64,000 bases of DNA, from contig CAJFCV020000005.1 of the NCBI GenBank assembly GCA_904066235.2, forward strand, positions 8,675,501 to 8,739,500, given 5' to 3'. The translations under genes and the position numbers were made by a program. The stretch comes from Bursaphelenchus xylophilus (lineage: Eukaryota > Nematoda > Chromadorea > Rhabditida > Aphelenchoididae). Of the stretch, positions 44,770 to 55,297 are shown piece by piece; position 1 is the first letter of the stretch, and each line of letters starts with the position of its first letter. A model generated the notes under the pieces. That model saw only the letters and a list, made by a program, of their open reading frames with translations, made no database searches and was not told the origin of the DNA.

Positions 44770-46201
44770 GTAAATCGAAAGTAAAGGCTAGAAAGTGTAG
44801 TCGGTTGTTCATGCACATATATGTGACTATTATACATGTAATTGCGCGAAAATGAGGATTGTTTTCGCTACGAGAACAAAGAAATATTTTTTTCAAAGCA
44901 AAAAAAGTTTAAATTTCAACTTTTTTCCCCTTTTCTGTGGCAAAAATGTCCATTTCACCTCGAAAACAATCCTTATTTGGGTATAATGTTATAATAAAGA
45001 AGCTTATACTTTAAGAGCTTCTCAGACCCGGCTGGACGGCTCCATGTGCACTCTAAAACTTTCAAATCCAAAGTACTATATCAAAGGCATCTTTCCTTTA
45101 AGCCGTTTTTTCATAATGCCATTTTTTGTGACGTAAAAAGTTTGGCAGCGCTTTCCTGTTGAACCATGGAATCTCCCGTGTTCTTTTATTGTTTTATCAG
45201 CTGTTAATCGGACGAGCGTTTTTCACACTCTTTGAACAAGCATTCTTTCAACTTTCCGGGTTCTGATAAGCCCTCGTTACTCCAAACGGGCTGAACTTTG
45301 AACATGGCTTTATCGCTTCCTCTTCAACGCGTGTTTTGAGAAGAAATTTTGTTTTTCATAACGTTAAATAAACTCCGTGACGATTTTTATGAAGCTTTGA
45401 AAAGTTTTGCCTCTAATTTGAATCATTTCTCTCCTTTGTTGCCCGTTCATTTACAGTAGAAAGTCCATTAGGTAAAAGCAAAAAATCTTTTTGAATTTGA
45501 CTTGTCTTTGGAATTTCACTGCGAAAAATTAAGACAAAACTCCGAAATACGTGGTTCTGTTTTTTCATTTTGTTTGCACGGACTTCCATTCAGAAAATTT
45601 TTGCTTTAACAAATAGATCCTTGAGGCTTATACCAGAAGTCTTGTGCAAAAAGAATTGTAGGCTTACCTATTTTTGTCATGTTTAATACTTCTTGAAACT
45701 CGGCTAGAAAAGAGATTCATTCTGACCGTCTTTAGTGCGACCAATTTCTCCTACAATTTTTTCTTGTCATCATTTTTTATTTTTTATTTTTGGGAAATAT
45801 AATGTATTTATAGTGGTTTGAAGTGTGTTTTGTAGATTCTAGCCATCTGAACGACTAATTTTTCTTTGCGAACGCTTGATTTTGAGGCCTTGTCGAATTA
45901 GATTTTCGTGTCAAAATCCGCTATGGCCATGCCGGTCCGGCCTGTGGGCTGAAGTGGTCAGGCAGGCATGAGATTTTTCTATTTTCTCTAATCCACCTTG
46001 CGCAAGGACGTAATAGGTGCTAGTCTGGGCTTTGATGAATTGCAATCCTAACCAGGCCCCTTAAAAATCTATGAAACGTTCCACGAAAATTTGTATGTAC
46101 CTATGCCGTTTTATCTTTACAAATGAAAGTGTGTCAGTCGTTTCAACTTTGTAAAACACATCGCTTTTATCTTCAATTTATAAATATAATAGTTTTAGGT
46201 G
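44770..46201. other. Intergenic stretch between DUF229 and SLC22-like genes
   Basis: AT-rich with no exon chain, RNA gene or clear repeat. The last bases (ATAATAGTTTTAG before 46199) form an acceptor-like site for the next gene. Confidence 0.4.
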
Positions 46202-48845
46202 ATGCAAAACAATGACTTGCACAACGAGTCAGAAGCAAAGTTACTCCCAGCCGAATCTCCATCTGAAAAATCCGAGAAGTTTGAGCTGACATCTGATTCA
46301 GTTTTAAATTCCTACGGCAATCGAAATGCATATCAATTATTCGTATTTATCTCTATGGCCTTGTGCTGGTGCTGGACTGCATTCCCAGCAATGGTCATCA
46401 CTTTTGCAGTCGGTGACATTTGTATGAACAAAACCGGGTGTAAACTCACACCGGGAAGCATAATCGAGGATGTAAGTGGTATGATTAAAAAAATCAAGCT
46501 TAAAATTATTAAGGAATGATTAAAACCCTCAAATTTAGAAGGATCAGTTTACATCTATGAAATAATTTCAGTTTCACTTAATCGGCGCTGACTCTTACAA
46601 GGCAGAAATTGCAATTACAATCTCAACCATTGGTAACTTATTTGGCTCTACTGTTTTATCAAGGCTTTCTGATATGTAAGTTAGCTGTAGCGCCTCATTT
46701 GGCCGGGTTGGCTTGTTAGTTATGTAGGGAAAATTGGGAAAGAAATGAAGCTGCCTAAAGGAGAAATGGCAAAATTTCTTGAAGCTTTCAAATGGGGCAG
46801 CTAACCAGTGACACGCTTGGCGACATGGTTTAAAACCACCTTTTCAGGAAAGGCCGTCGCCCAGTATTAATATCCAGTTTATTTCTTCTCGGCCTCCTTG
46901 GCGTATTGTCATCGTTTTCTCCTAATATTTATGTGTTTGCCTTTCTTCGGCTAAGCCAAGGAGTATTCTCATCAGTGAGTTTGATCACAGAGCTAAAGAG
47001 CAAAATGTACCAAAATTTTTAGGGAATCGCCTCATCCAATTGGGTCCTAGCTTATGAATCCACTTCCATGGGTCTCCGCTCCTATTCTTCGCTGGTTTTC
47101 GGCTTGGTTTGGGTCGTCGGCTATGTCCTTGTAGCTCCTTTATGCTATTATGTCACTTATTGGCGACATCAAATCTTGGTTGCCTCATTGCCTTGTGTAA
47201 TCTCGGCCATAGTTTACTACTTTACAATTCCGGAAAGTTTTCATTTTGCTGTTTCGAACAATCAAAAAGAAACCGTGAAAAGATGGTATTCAAAAATGAA
47301 TGGAGGCAGAGAAAATGGTAGAAAGATGGAAGAAGTCGATTTCTTAATTGAAGAGCATTTAAATGACAAAAACGCAAACGAAAAAGATGGGGAAAACAGC
47401 GGATTATTCAGTGCGTTGTGGAGAAAGAAGAGCTTCTTGGTGTACTTGCTGGTCATTTCGTATGTTTGGTAAGTAATTTATAGCAATTCACTGGTTAAAT
47501 GGCTGTATTTCGGGGAAAAGAATGCCATAACAATTGTTGAATATTGAGACACAGCCGAGATATCAGTTCGTCGGGAAAATAATGTGGACTTGTTGCAGTA
47601 AAATATCTAGCTTTGTCGCAGTTGCTCATCAAATCTCCGGCAGCGGCTAGCCATCACAAAGCAATAATGGGAAGATGCGACAAATCCACATTATTTTCCC
47701 GACAGACTGATATTTATAAAAAATTGGCATTGACTTCCAATTTGGGGTCCGTGTTTCAGGGGCCCTAGTTGTAAGCACTTACATATAATGGCAAAATAAG
47801 TATACGATTGCTATGTCTGAAACTAAGATAGATTCTTGGACGTATTACACGTGTGCATAATTGATCACTTTATTTTTGTACTGTAACATAATAGGGCAAT
47901 CAAAAATATTTGTCTAGATTTCACTGACGACCGTTTAAAATCTGCACAAAAAGATTAGAACCAAAAAAGACGGCGTTTAATTCAACCCAGATTTAAATTG
48001 ACCGTCAGTTGGTACATCTATAAAAAATTTTTCCTTAATTTTTAAATTCTTCTTTTTTTCTGAAAAGGCCAATCTTCCGGGTTAGCCTGGGACCATGTCT
48101 ACTTTAGTCCGAGCGAAGTCTCATCCAAATCTGCAAGTCAGACCACTACAGTTCTCCATAGAAAATATTTTTTTTCAGGAGCTCCGATTCCTTCGTCTAC
48201 TCCGGGCTTTACCTCATCTCCACAACCTTGGCGGGCAACAAGTTTTGGAATTTCGCCCTCACCGGATTCGCCGAGATCCCCTCCTACATTGTCTCGCCTT
48301 ATCTTCTAGAAAAGATGGGCCGGAGGGCATTTGTTTCCGTAATGCATTTACTCACTTCGCTCGCATTTATTGGCACGATTTTTATTGATCACGAGAATGC
48401 TTCTTTCGGCTGTTGGTTGATTGGGAAGTTTGCGATTTCGTGCGCATATACCGCAATTTTTGTCTATTCTTCGGAAGTTTTTCCAACGGTTTATCGAAGC
48501 GGTTGCATTGGCATATGCATGTTCATCAGCTGCTTTGGAGGCGCGGCTTCGGGGAGTGTGAGGAGCATGGTGAGTTTTTGTTAATTTAAAGGTAAAATAC
48601 GCTGTATGGAGCTAATTCAAGACTTTTTTGCGTCTGAAGAAATAAAACTTTGCAAACTATTTGATTACTAAATACTCCCTAATTTTCAGAATGTAGTTTC
48701 TCCAAATTTGCCGAACATTTTCTTCGCTGGCGCGGCTCTGTTGGCAGCCCTTTTGACCTTGCTTTTGCCGGAAACTCGAGGGAAACAATTGCCCGATAGC
48801 ACAGCAGAGGTTGAAGGTTTGAGTATCGAAAAGGAATCGGGATAA
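46202..48845 (+). CDS. MFS transporter, SLC22/organic cation transporter-like
   Basis: Exons 46202-46471, 46572-46675, 46848-46974, 47023-47468, 48179-48569 and 48690-48845 give 497 residues. A short cytosolic N-tail precedes TM1 (LFVFISMALCWCWTAFPAMV). The loop 2-3 motif LSRLSD-MKGRRPVL is the MFS GR(R) signature, and the inter-domain helix carries FTIPESFHFAVSNNQKETVK. The second half has WSSDSFVYSGLYLIS, EKMGRRAFVS, and VYSSEVFPTVYRSGCIGICM, a strong SLC22 motif, then LLPETRGKQLPD. Substrates could be organic cations, carnitine or anions; sequence alone does not decide. The start is the first ATG after TTTTAG at 46198. Intron 5 holds a miniature element. Confidence 0.87.
47564..47709. mobile_element. 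Small inverted-repeat element of the GTCTGTCGGGAAAATAAT group
   Basis: Ends CAGTTCGTCGGGAAAATAAT and ATTATTTTCCCGACAGACTG bound 146 bp, with ATAT on both sides. It lies in intron 5 of the SLC22-like gene. Relatives are at 13454-13578 and 51430-51560. Confidence 0.75.
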
Positions 48846-48999
48846 TTGATTTGTAAATAATTCCTATTTGGCAATAAATTTTGAGATTTCTGGTCTAATT
48901 TTTCCAAAAAGTTTCAGTTTTTTATTTTTCAAAAAACTTTTTAAAAAAGCATTTTAAATTTTTTTTCATTTTTACCATTTTCCACTGCCAACCGGTCAA

Positions 49000-49713
49000 A
49001 TGAATCCCTTATTTTTCATCTTCTCCTTGGCTATGTTGTTCAGTTTTGCAGTAGAAAAGCGAGAATCTGCAGGACTGTCAAAGAGATTTCTCGGCAACTG
49101 GACTGTGGCCTATGATGAGAATTTCGATGAGTATTTGTATGCACAGGAATACGGCTACTTTCTCCGGCGGCTCTTTCGAATGGTCACAATCTCCAAGTCC
49201 TTTCAGGCGGTCAAGGGAACTAATGAAAGAGGTAAGTGGAAAGCCACATTTCTAGAGTAATTTTTTGGGTCTCGGTGGTCAATTTTAGGCCGAAGTAAAC
49301 CTCGATACAATGAAGACCCTCTATAACAAATTTTTTTTTGCTATTTAAGATTTTTTGTAGAGAGATTTGAGTGTCTCTCCAGATCAATAAACCACCAATT
49401 CTAACACCTTATTCTCCCCTTTTCAGACCCTCCAAAATACAAGTACAAGCTCCGCGTCGGCAGTCACACCATCAACTGGGAATTCGAATTGGATAAAGAA
49501 TTTATCGGCGAGTACTTGGATGGAAATAATCACAATGTTACCTTCTCATACGACAACTCAACGAAAATCTTGAGAGAAACTCAAATCGCTAGTGACAATC
49601 AATATAACCTGAAGCCGACTGTCTTCGAATATAGGATTGTCAAAAAAATGATGAGAATGAAATTCCCACATGATCAATTCAAGGTCTACAAGTATTTTAA
49701 AAAAGATGAATAA
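49000..49713 (+). CDS. Secreted fatty-acid/lipid-binding protein (nematode LBP type)
   Basis: Exons 49000-49231 and 49427-49713 give 172 residues. A hydrophobic signal peptide (FFIFSLAMLFSFA) is followed by the FABP opening FLGNWTVAYDENFDEYL and a second helix segment (GYFLRRLFRMVTISKSF). Then come alternating beta strands with YKLRVGSHTINWEFEL and GEYLDGNNHNVTF. Secreted FABPs with signal peptides are a nematode speciality (LBP-1 to -3, As-p18 type) and carry lipids in body fluid or perivitelline fluid. The length fits. The conserved Arg/Tyr ligand pair at the C-terminus is replaced by an FEYRIVKK and VYKYFKK ending, so ligand contacts may differ. Confidence 0.8.
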
Positions 49714-49799
49714 ACGCTTGTTGAGGATTTTTATTATTTCGATTTTCTTCCAATTTTCTAGCAGAGGAGAGATCTTCTCGGTGGAATTACTGATTTTTT

Positions 49800-50424
49800 T
49801 ACAGTAGGATCACAAAATTTGTGCAAAAAAATCTCAAAATTTTTTTTAAAGAATTTGAGACTTCTGGCTAGCGGTTTGCAGAAACAGTTGAAATTTTCGG
49901 ATCAAGAGTTGATTTCAACCATGGACGTTAACTTTTTCACAAAAAAAAACAATTTTTTCCGCACGAAACTAGCAAAGATATGGCACAAAAATGTGCTTCT
50001 CTCTGAGTGCTCTCCACGTTTCGCGAACTCTCTCGGCCGCAAAGCATTGCGGCAGAACTCTCCCCCAATCTGAACCCTCCCCCCTTTTTCAACTTCCCCC
50101 TTCCGAACTCTACCCTTTTTTGAACACTCCCCCTTGAATGAACCCTCCCTTTTTTTGAACACTCCCCTTCATTTTGAAAATTGAAAAAATGAGGTGTGAA
50201 ATGTTATACGATGAATTTTTTTTTCAAATTGAAAAGAATAAAGTGTGACATGTTGTACACTGGAAAGTGTTTTTCAAATTGAAAAAATGAGGTCGAATAT
50301 CTCGTCTGTCCCTGCAAAGTGCAAGCTAAAGCTTTCAGGAGCCGATATGTGGCCTAATGTAAGCCCGCATGCAAGATCTGAGAAAAATCTGAGCGTCGTG
50401 CTCGGCGCCTTCCCTTGTTAATTT
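49800..50424. mobile_element. Decayed TWA-type element carrying an inserted C-rich repeat
   Basis: Family blocks are recognisable at 49920-50045 (CCGCACGAAACTAGCAAAGA, CTCTCCACGTTTCGC) and 50315-50424 (TGCAAGCTAAAGCTTTCAGG, ending CCTTCCCTTG followed by TTA). Between them, about 50050-50300, sits the ACTCTCCCCC repeat. The left end is lost. Confidence 0.6.
50050..50300. repeat. ACTCTCCCCC / GTGACATGTTATACGAT repeat, second cluster
   Basis: C-rich units (AACTCTCCCCCAATCTGAAC, GAACACTCCCCC) are followed by GTGTGAAATGTTATACGATG and a variant GTGTGACATGTTGTACACTG. This is the same family as 22616-23040 and 61640-61860. Confidence 0.7.
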
Positions 50425-50907
50425 CTCCCACTCCTCAACGAAGTCTAACCTTCAAGTCGCGATGACTTCTCCAAAGTTTAATCATACTTTTTATTGCTCC
50501 GCGATTCGTTGTACCCACACTTGCAATTAGTCATAAACGCATAAAAACCCCTCCGTTTTGCGGCCGTTCATAGTTTATATGCGGGGTGTTCGTTGGGGTC
50601 GCCGCGAACGCTGAATATAGTTAGCGGCTCTCTCTTTGTTATAAACAATCTCCGGCTTTCCGGAATGGGAGAATTGCGAAAGTTTTTTTATTCCGTTTTT
50701 TTTGCAAATTTCTCCCGGATCCGACCGTTTTGTGAATCCATCAAACTTTTTATTCGAATTTTGTAGTGGACAAAGAAGTGAGTCAGAGGGCAGTTTGCGG
50801 GGCTCTTTTCTAAACGCCTTTCCGTTATTGTAATGGACGATGAGGCCTGAAAGTTTGAATGGGACGGCTGCGGATTTGATGGGAGGTGGGCGAGATGGTA
50901 CTTTTAA

Positions 50908-51335
50908 CAAGGAAACTGCTTCTATGGGGTATAAAGTTACAGGTCGTGAGATATTTCAAAGAATTCGCAAAATTTTTCTGATTCAGAATATGTAAAAATA
51001 AGCTGCCTAATTTTGATTTGTAAGGGTGAAAAAATCCTCTGAACTTTTCTCGCAACACCCACACAAATGCCTTTTTGACCAAGTTTTTGCCAAATCATAT
51101 GCTCTTTTTTGAGCTAAAGTAAACTCTGGTATCTTGACAAGCCCTAAAATATCAAATTTAATTTGCACTACACCTCAATTAGTAGTTGCAATGTTAAAAA
51201 AGCGCATTTCCATGGTGTTGCGAGAAAAGTTCAGAGGATTTTTCACCCTTAGGCAGCTGATTTTTACATATTCTGAAGCAGAAAAATTTTGCGATTTTTT
51301 GATATATATCTCGACCTGTAACTCCATACCCCATG
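50908..51335. mobile_element. Second copy of the element found in the rnr-1 intron
   Basis: The left end CAAGGAAACTGCTTCTATGG is preceded by TAA. The arms (GATTCAGAATATGTAAAAAT at the left, TTTTTACATATTCTGAAGCA at the right) match 35187-35655. The right end is truncated within the CATACCCCATG region, so the terminal repeat is incomplete there. Confidence 0.7.
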
Positions 51336-51429
51336 TAAAATAAAGAGCCTGAGGGAAGCTACGCCTGGAATTTACGAACAAAATGTTTCAAAAATGCCTA
51401 TGGTACTTCTCTGTAATTCTTTTGCTGAT

Positions 51430-51560
51430 CAGTCTGTCGGGAAAATAATAAGCGCTCTTTCTTATTGAAAGTCCGCATCACCGCAGAGAAAAAATAGTTT
51501 AGCGACAAAATCAAATTGATTTTCAATCGACATTGCGCTTATTATTTTCACGACAGACCG
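51430..51560. mobile_element. Small inverted-repeat element of the GTCTGTCGGGAAAATAAT group
   Basis: Ends CAGTCTGTCGGGAAAATAAT and ATTATTTTCACGACAGACCG bound 131 bp, with subterminal AAGCGC and GCGCTT also inverted. It is related to 13454-13578 and 47564-47709. Confidence 0.75.
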
Positions 51561-53966
51561 ATAAAAATTTAATTGGGAAATTTTTCGGTTTCACTAAAAC
51601 TACTGGTCGATTTTACCCATTTTTTGTAGTAACAAAGAAAAAGAAAATAATTTTTTTCTTCCCTGCCATTCCTGCTCATAGCCTATCTATGAGTTCACAA
51701 CATTTTCGCTACCTAAACTTCATCTTTCAAGTTCAAATTGACCTCTTTTTTCATCCCAAAAAAAGTTTCCCACGAACTCGAAAAAACATTCCAACGATCG
51801 TCGTAAAAAACATCGGGTACCACCACCATGATACCCTCTCGTTTTTCTACTCCATTGCCCCTCACCCAGCGTTTTTTGTGTGATTTACAAAGTCTTTGCA
51901 CTTTAGCGGTCGAATAATTAGATCAGTCGGGGTCGCCGGCTATATAAGGGAATTCTAATTAGGAAAGGACACCTTCCTCGGGTTTATGTTGCGGAACAGA
52001 TCCCATGTTACGTAACCTCAATAAGGGAACGGAATTTGATCGAAATTCAAAGGCTTTTTTTTGGAATTTGATCGTAGTTCGAGGCCTTTTTGGAGGCCCC
52101 ACATTGGTTTTGTTGAGGATTTTGGCATTTAAGATCAAAGCTTTTTATTTTTAGTATATAAAATTGAAATTTAGAAGATGACTCAAACGGAAATGAGAAA
52201 TGTTAATATGAGTATAAAAAAGGAATTTTTTGGATGATTTTGTCATAAGAACTCTTCAATTTGAAAATTTTGGGGGAAATTTTTTGGCCGAATTTGATGA
52301 AAATAATTTCCTCAGGCATCTGCAAAATTCCTGGCTGGGGTTTTGCAGAAATACCGGGGCAGGGGTGGCAAACGGGCCTCTTTTTCCAAATTTCAGGCCC
52401 GGGGCACGGCCCGGCCCGGTAAAAGCCCGGTTAGGGCGCGAGCTGGAAATGTTCCTTTGATCTTACCGGCTCTGTGGTGCTGAAATCTGCTAAGAACTAT
52501 CTTATATGTATTATATGTTCTAATTTGGACCTTATATTATAACATATATGCGAAAAAGTACTATAAAGTAATAAACTATTGTAGAACTTGATATACTACA
52601 AACCTATCCAAAAATTTTTCCGGCGCGAAAACATTGACTCACTATTTCCTGTAATCTCTTATAAACAAGACCTTTTGAACTCGGACCACTGGAATTAAAA
52701 CTTTTTAGAATAAATTCGGCTAGCTCAGTACACATGCACTTTTCGTTCCAAATTCGTACGCAATTTGTCTTTTTAGAAACGGAGATTTCTTTTACAGCCC
52801 CAGCATCTGCCTCGCCTTACCATAAAACCACAAGTGACCCTTGGGATCCTCCGCTTTTTGTGGTAAGCAAAATTTTCCAAAGTTCAAAATGATGTAGAAG
52901 TTGGAACGCCCTCTTTTTTTATAAATAAATAAAACGAGCAGTCTAATTCGTGGCCGTCTGTTAGGTACGTAACTGAAATTGATGGCTTTTTACTTTTATC
53001 CAACCTTTCAACGGAAACGATTTGGAATTTTAACGGGTCTTTCTGGTATTCTAGAGTTATAAAAAATTTTTTTTAGGTTGAGCTAAAAAAACTAAAGAAA
53101 TATATAAAACTGCCTGCTAAAAAAGCAATTTTGACTTTTTATTAGTCATTTTAGATAAAACAGATTAATGAAAGGATTCAGAAATTTTTGGTTTAATCGA
53201 AAAGTCATCATTTTTGTAGAAAATTTTAATTTTTATTAATAAACTTTTCTTACAATAAATTAAAAAAAGTTTTTTTGCTGTTTCAAATTTTTAATAAAAC
53301 TTGTCCTCAAAAATTCGGAAAAAAAATCAAAAAAAGTTTTTTTTTTGAAAAAAAATCTTCCAGCTCCAGAAAAGCCTTGCCCCCGTCAAAATCTCGATCT
53401 CTCTAATTTGTGACATTTTGACGGGGTTTCTGGCTGGTAAACGGCCATGCAATTAGCACTTTGAGAGGATGAATCTCTTTTTTCTTTTTTTTTTTTATTT
53501 TTGGTTGTAAATTTTAATTAAATTTATGGACAAATTATTGTTTCTAATTTTATTTCCGATGTTTCTAACCACAAACACTAATATTTTTTATCCCAAAAAA
53601 TTCATGTTAACTATGTTTGCAATTTTTAAAAATGTAAAAAAATTGGCCGGCTAGTTGTAAAGAATTGTTTACAGCTCTAGAAATCTTCAATGGCCCAAGA
53701 AATTAATCAAAAAATCGAAAATTTTCCCCTTTGTCAAAAGACGGATCACTTTTCAACATTTCCCGGGCGTCTGTTTTTTAGCCATTTTCATGCTGTTTAT
53801 TGTTTATTATCTGCTGATAAGGCCCAAAATCTGATACAATGGAGTCGATCCAAAAAAAAAATACTAAAAATTATGCGCCATATTTTATTTTACCGTACTC
53901 CTTGCCCTATCGTTCAATTTTTTTATTTCCCAATGACTAATCAAACATTCAAAATGGCTCGTCTTA
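51561..53966. other. Gene-free stretch
   Basis: Very AT-rich, with long A and T runs and a short GC-rich patch near 52385-52445 (GGGGCACGGCCCGGCCCGG). No exon chain or family was recognised on either strand. Confidence 0.4.
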
Positions 53967-54559
53967 CAAGGAAAGTATACTTTTATGGGGGTCCTACTTT
54001 TTGACGGGACATATCTCAAAAAAACAGAAAAAATATGCTAATCAAGGAAATATAAATCTTAGCTACCCATTTTAGGTTCTTAGGGGTGAAAACTCAATCG
54101 GAAGTTGACTTAAAGTCTTATATAAACCCCTTTTCGCTTAATTTTTCACGGGTTTACAATTTTTATTTTGGCTTAAAATGATGTTTATTGAATTTCTAAG
54201 ACGTAATAAATCAGTCTTGGCCCAAAAATTTATTTTTCCGACCTTCAACTTCAAAAAAAGTTGATTCAGCCCAAAAGGGAAATCGAACCCGTGCGGCGTC
54301 CCCCTCTTGATTCCCAGACTACGGCACTAACCACTCGGCCACACCGTTCGCTTCCGAAGGAAGAGAACGACTGCGATTTTTACCGCTTCGAATGCCTGCG
54401 CCTTTTGCAGGGAAATTAAGCCAGTTTTTGGGCATTTTCACTGCTAAAAACCCGAAATGGGAAGCTAAGATTTATATATCCTTGATCAGCACATTTTTTC
54501 TGATTTTTTGAGATATGTCCCGTCAAAAAGTAGGAGCCCCCATAAAAGTACTTTCCTTG
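53967..54559. mobile_element. TWA-type miniature element enclosing a tRNA-like sequence (593 bp)
   Basis: Ends CAAGGAAAGTATACTTTTAT and ATAAAAGTACTTTCCTTG are inverted and flanked by TTA on both sides (53964-53966, 54560-54562). Arms of roughly 110-130 bp include GACGGGACATATCTCAAAAA and its inverse. The single-copy middle holds a class II tRNA-like sequence on the minus strand (54275-54350). Confidence 0.82.
54275..54350 (-). pseudogene. tRNA-Ser-like sequence inside a miniature element
   Basis: On the minus strand the segment reads GTGGCCGAGTGGTTAGTGCC (an exact box A), then CTGGGAATC in the anticodon-loop position, then a long GC-rich variable arm (AGGGGGACGCCGC), then GGGTTCGATTTCCC (box B and T-loop). 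The order and spacing fit a class II tRNA of the serine type. The acceptor stem does not pair and the anticodon stem is broken, so it is probably not a functional tRNA. The anticodon position would read GGG. Confidence 0.65.
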
Positions 54560-54569
54560 TTAGCACTAA

Positions 54570-55297
54570 CTAGGGAAGTGTACAAACGAACCCTCACCAA
54601 ATGGCAAGTGTTATACACCATTGGAAAGCCCTTGAAAAATGGTGAAAGGTACCATTTTCATTTTTTGCAGAATGCCTCAGGGCAAAAAATTTTAAACGGT
54701 TGATTTGTTCCTTGAGTAGTTACAATATCTGCTGTGGGGCAAAATAAATCTTATTTCAAAACGCTAAATGGTAAATATTGCTACTAGGTTGGCCTAAGAA
54801 TCATTATGAAGTTTGGCGCTTTCCAGTAAAACCATTTTACATATGATATTTACTGGTTTTAAACACCCATAACGTGAAAAAACACTTTTAACTTTTTTTA
54901 ATTTTGAAAACATGTAAGTTTGATGGTTTTAACCGTAATCGACCGTTTTCTAGAAAAAATAAAGCGTTTGTAAAAGTTTAACTCAAATATTATCCTAACT
55001 GTAATAACGCAAAACGTTTTTCCCCACGCTGAGAACCGAACCTAGCTTGGTTTGGCTTATCACCCTGCTCCGCAACCACTGCACTACTGAAGCAACCCTC
55101 TTCAAGGATTTTTATCCGCTCAAGAGAAAGAAAGATTTTTGTTGCGAAATACCTAAAAATAATACAATTTACAGTACGCCGTCGCGGAAAGGCATTCTGC
55201 AAAAAATGAAAATGGTACCTTGCACCATTTTTCAAGGGCTTTCCAATGGTGTATACCACTTGCGATTTGGTGAGGGTTCGTTTGTACACTTCCCTAG
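54570..55297. mobile_element. TWA-type miniature element enclosing a second tRNA-like sequence (728 bp)
   Basis: Ends CTAGGGAAGTGTACAAACGA and TCGTTTGTACACTTCCCTAG are exact inverses flanked by TAA (54567-54569, 55298-55300). Arms of about 110 bp include CATTGGAAAGCCCTTGAAAA and its inverse. The element starts only 10 bp after the previous one ends. The unpaired middle contains a tRNA-like sequence at 55021-55105 on the minus strand. Confidence 0.85.
55021..55105 (-). pseudogene. tRNA-like sequence inside a miniature element
   Basis: The minus strand reads CAGTAGTGCAGTGGTTGCGG (a good box A, TRGYNNAGTGG) and, about 33 bases on, CTAGGTTCGGTTCTCAGC (box B with one change). Stem pairing is poor, so this looks like a decayed tRNA or a tRNA-derived SINE head rather than a working gene. 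Confidence 0.5.

Noticed and set aside
54275..54350. Functional nematode-specific class II tRNA with a non-serine anticodon
   Set aside because: The long variable arm and GGG at the anticodon position are suggestive, but the acceptor and anticodon stems do not pair, so a pseudogene is more likely.
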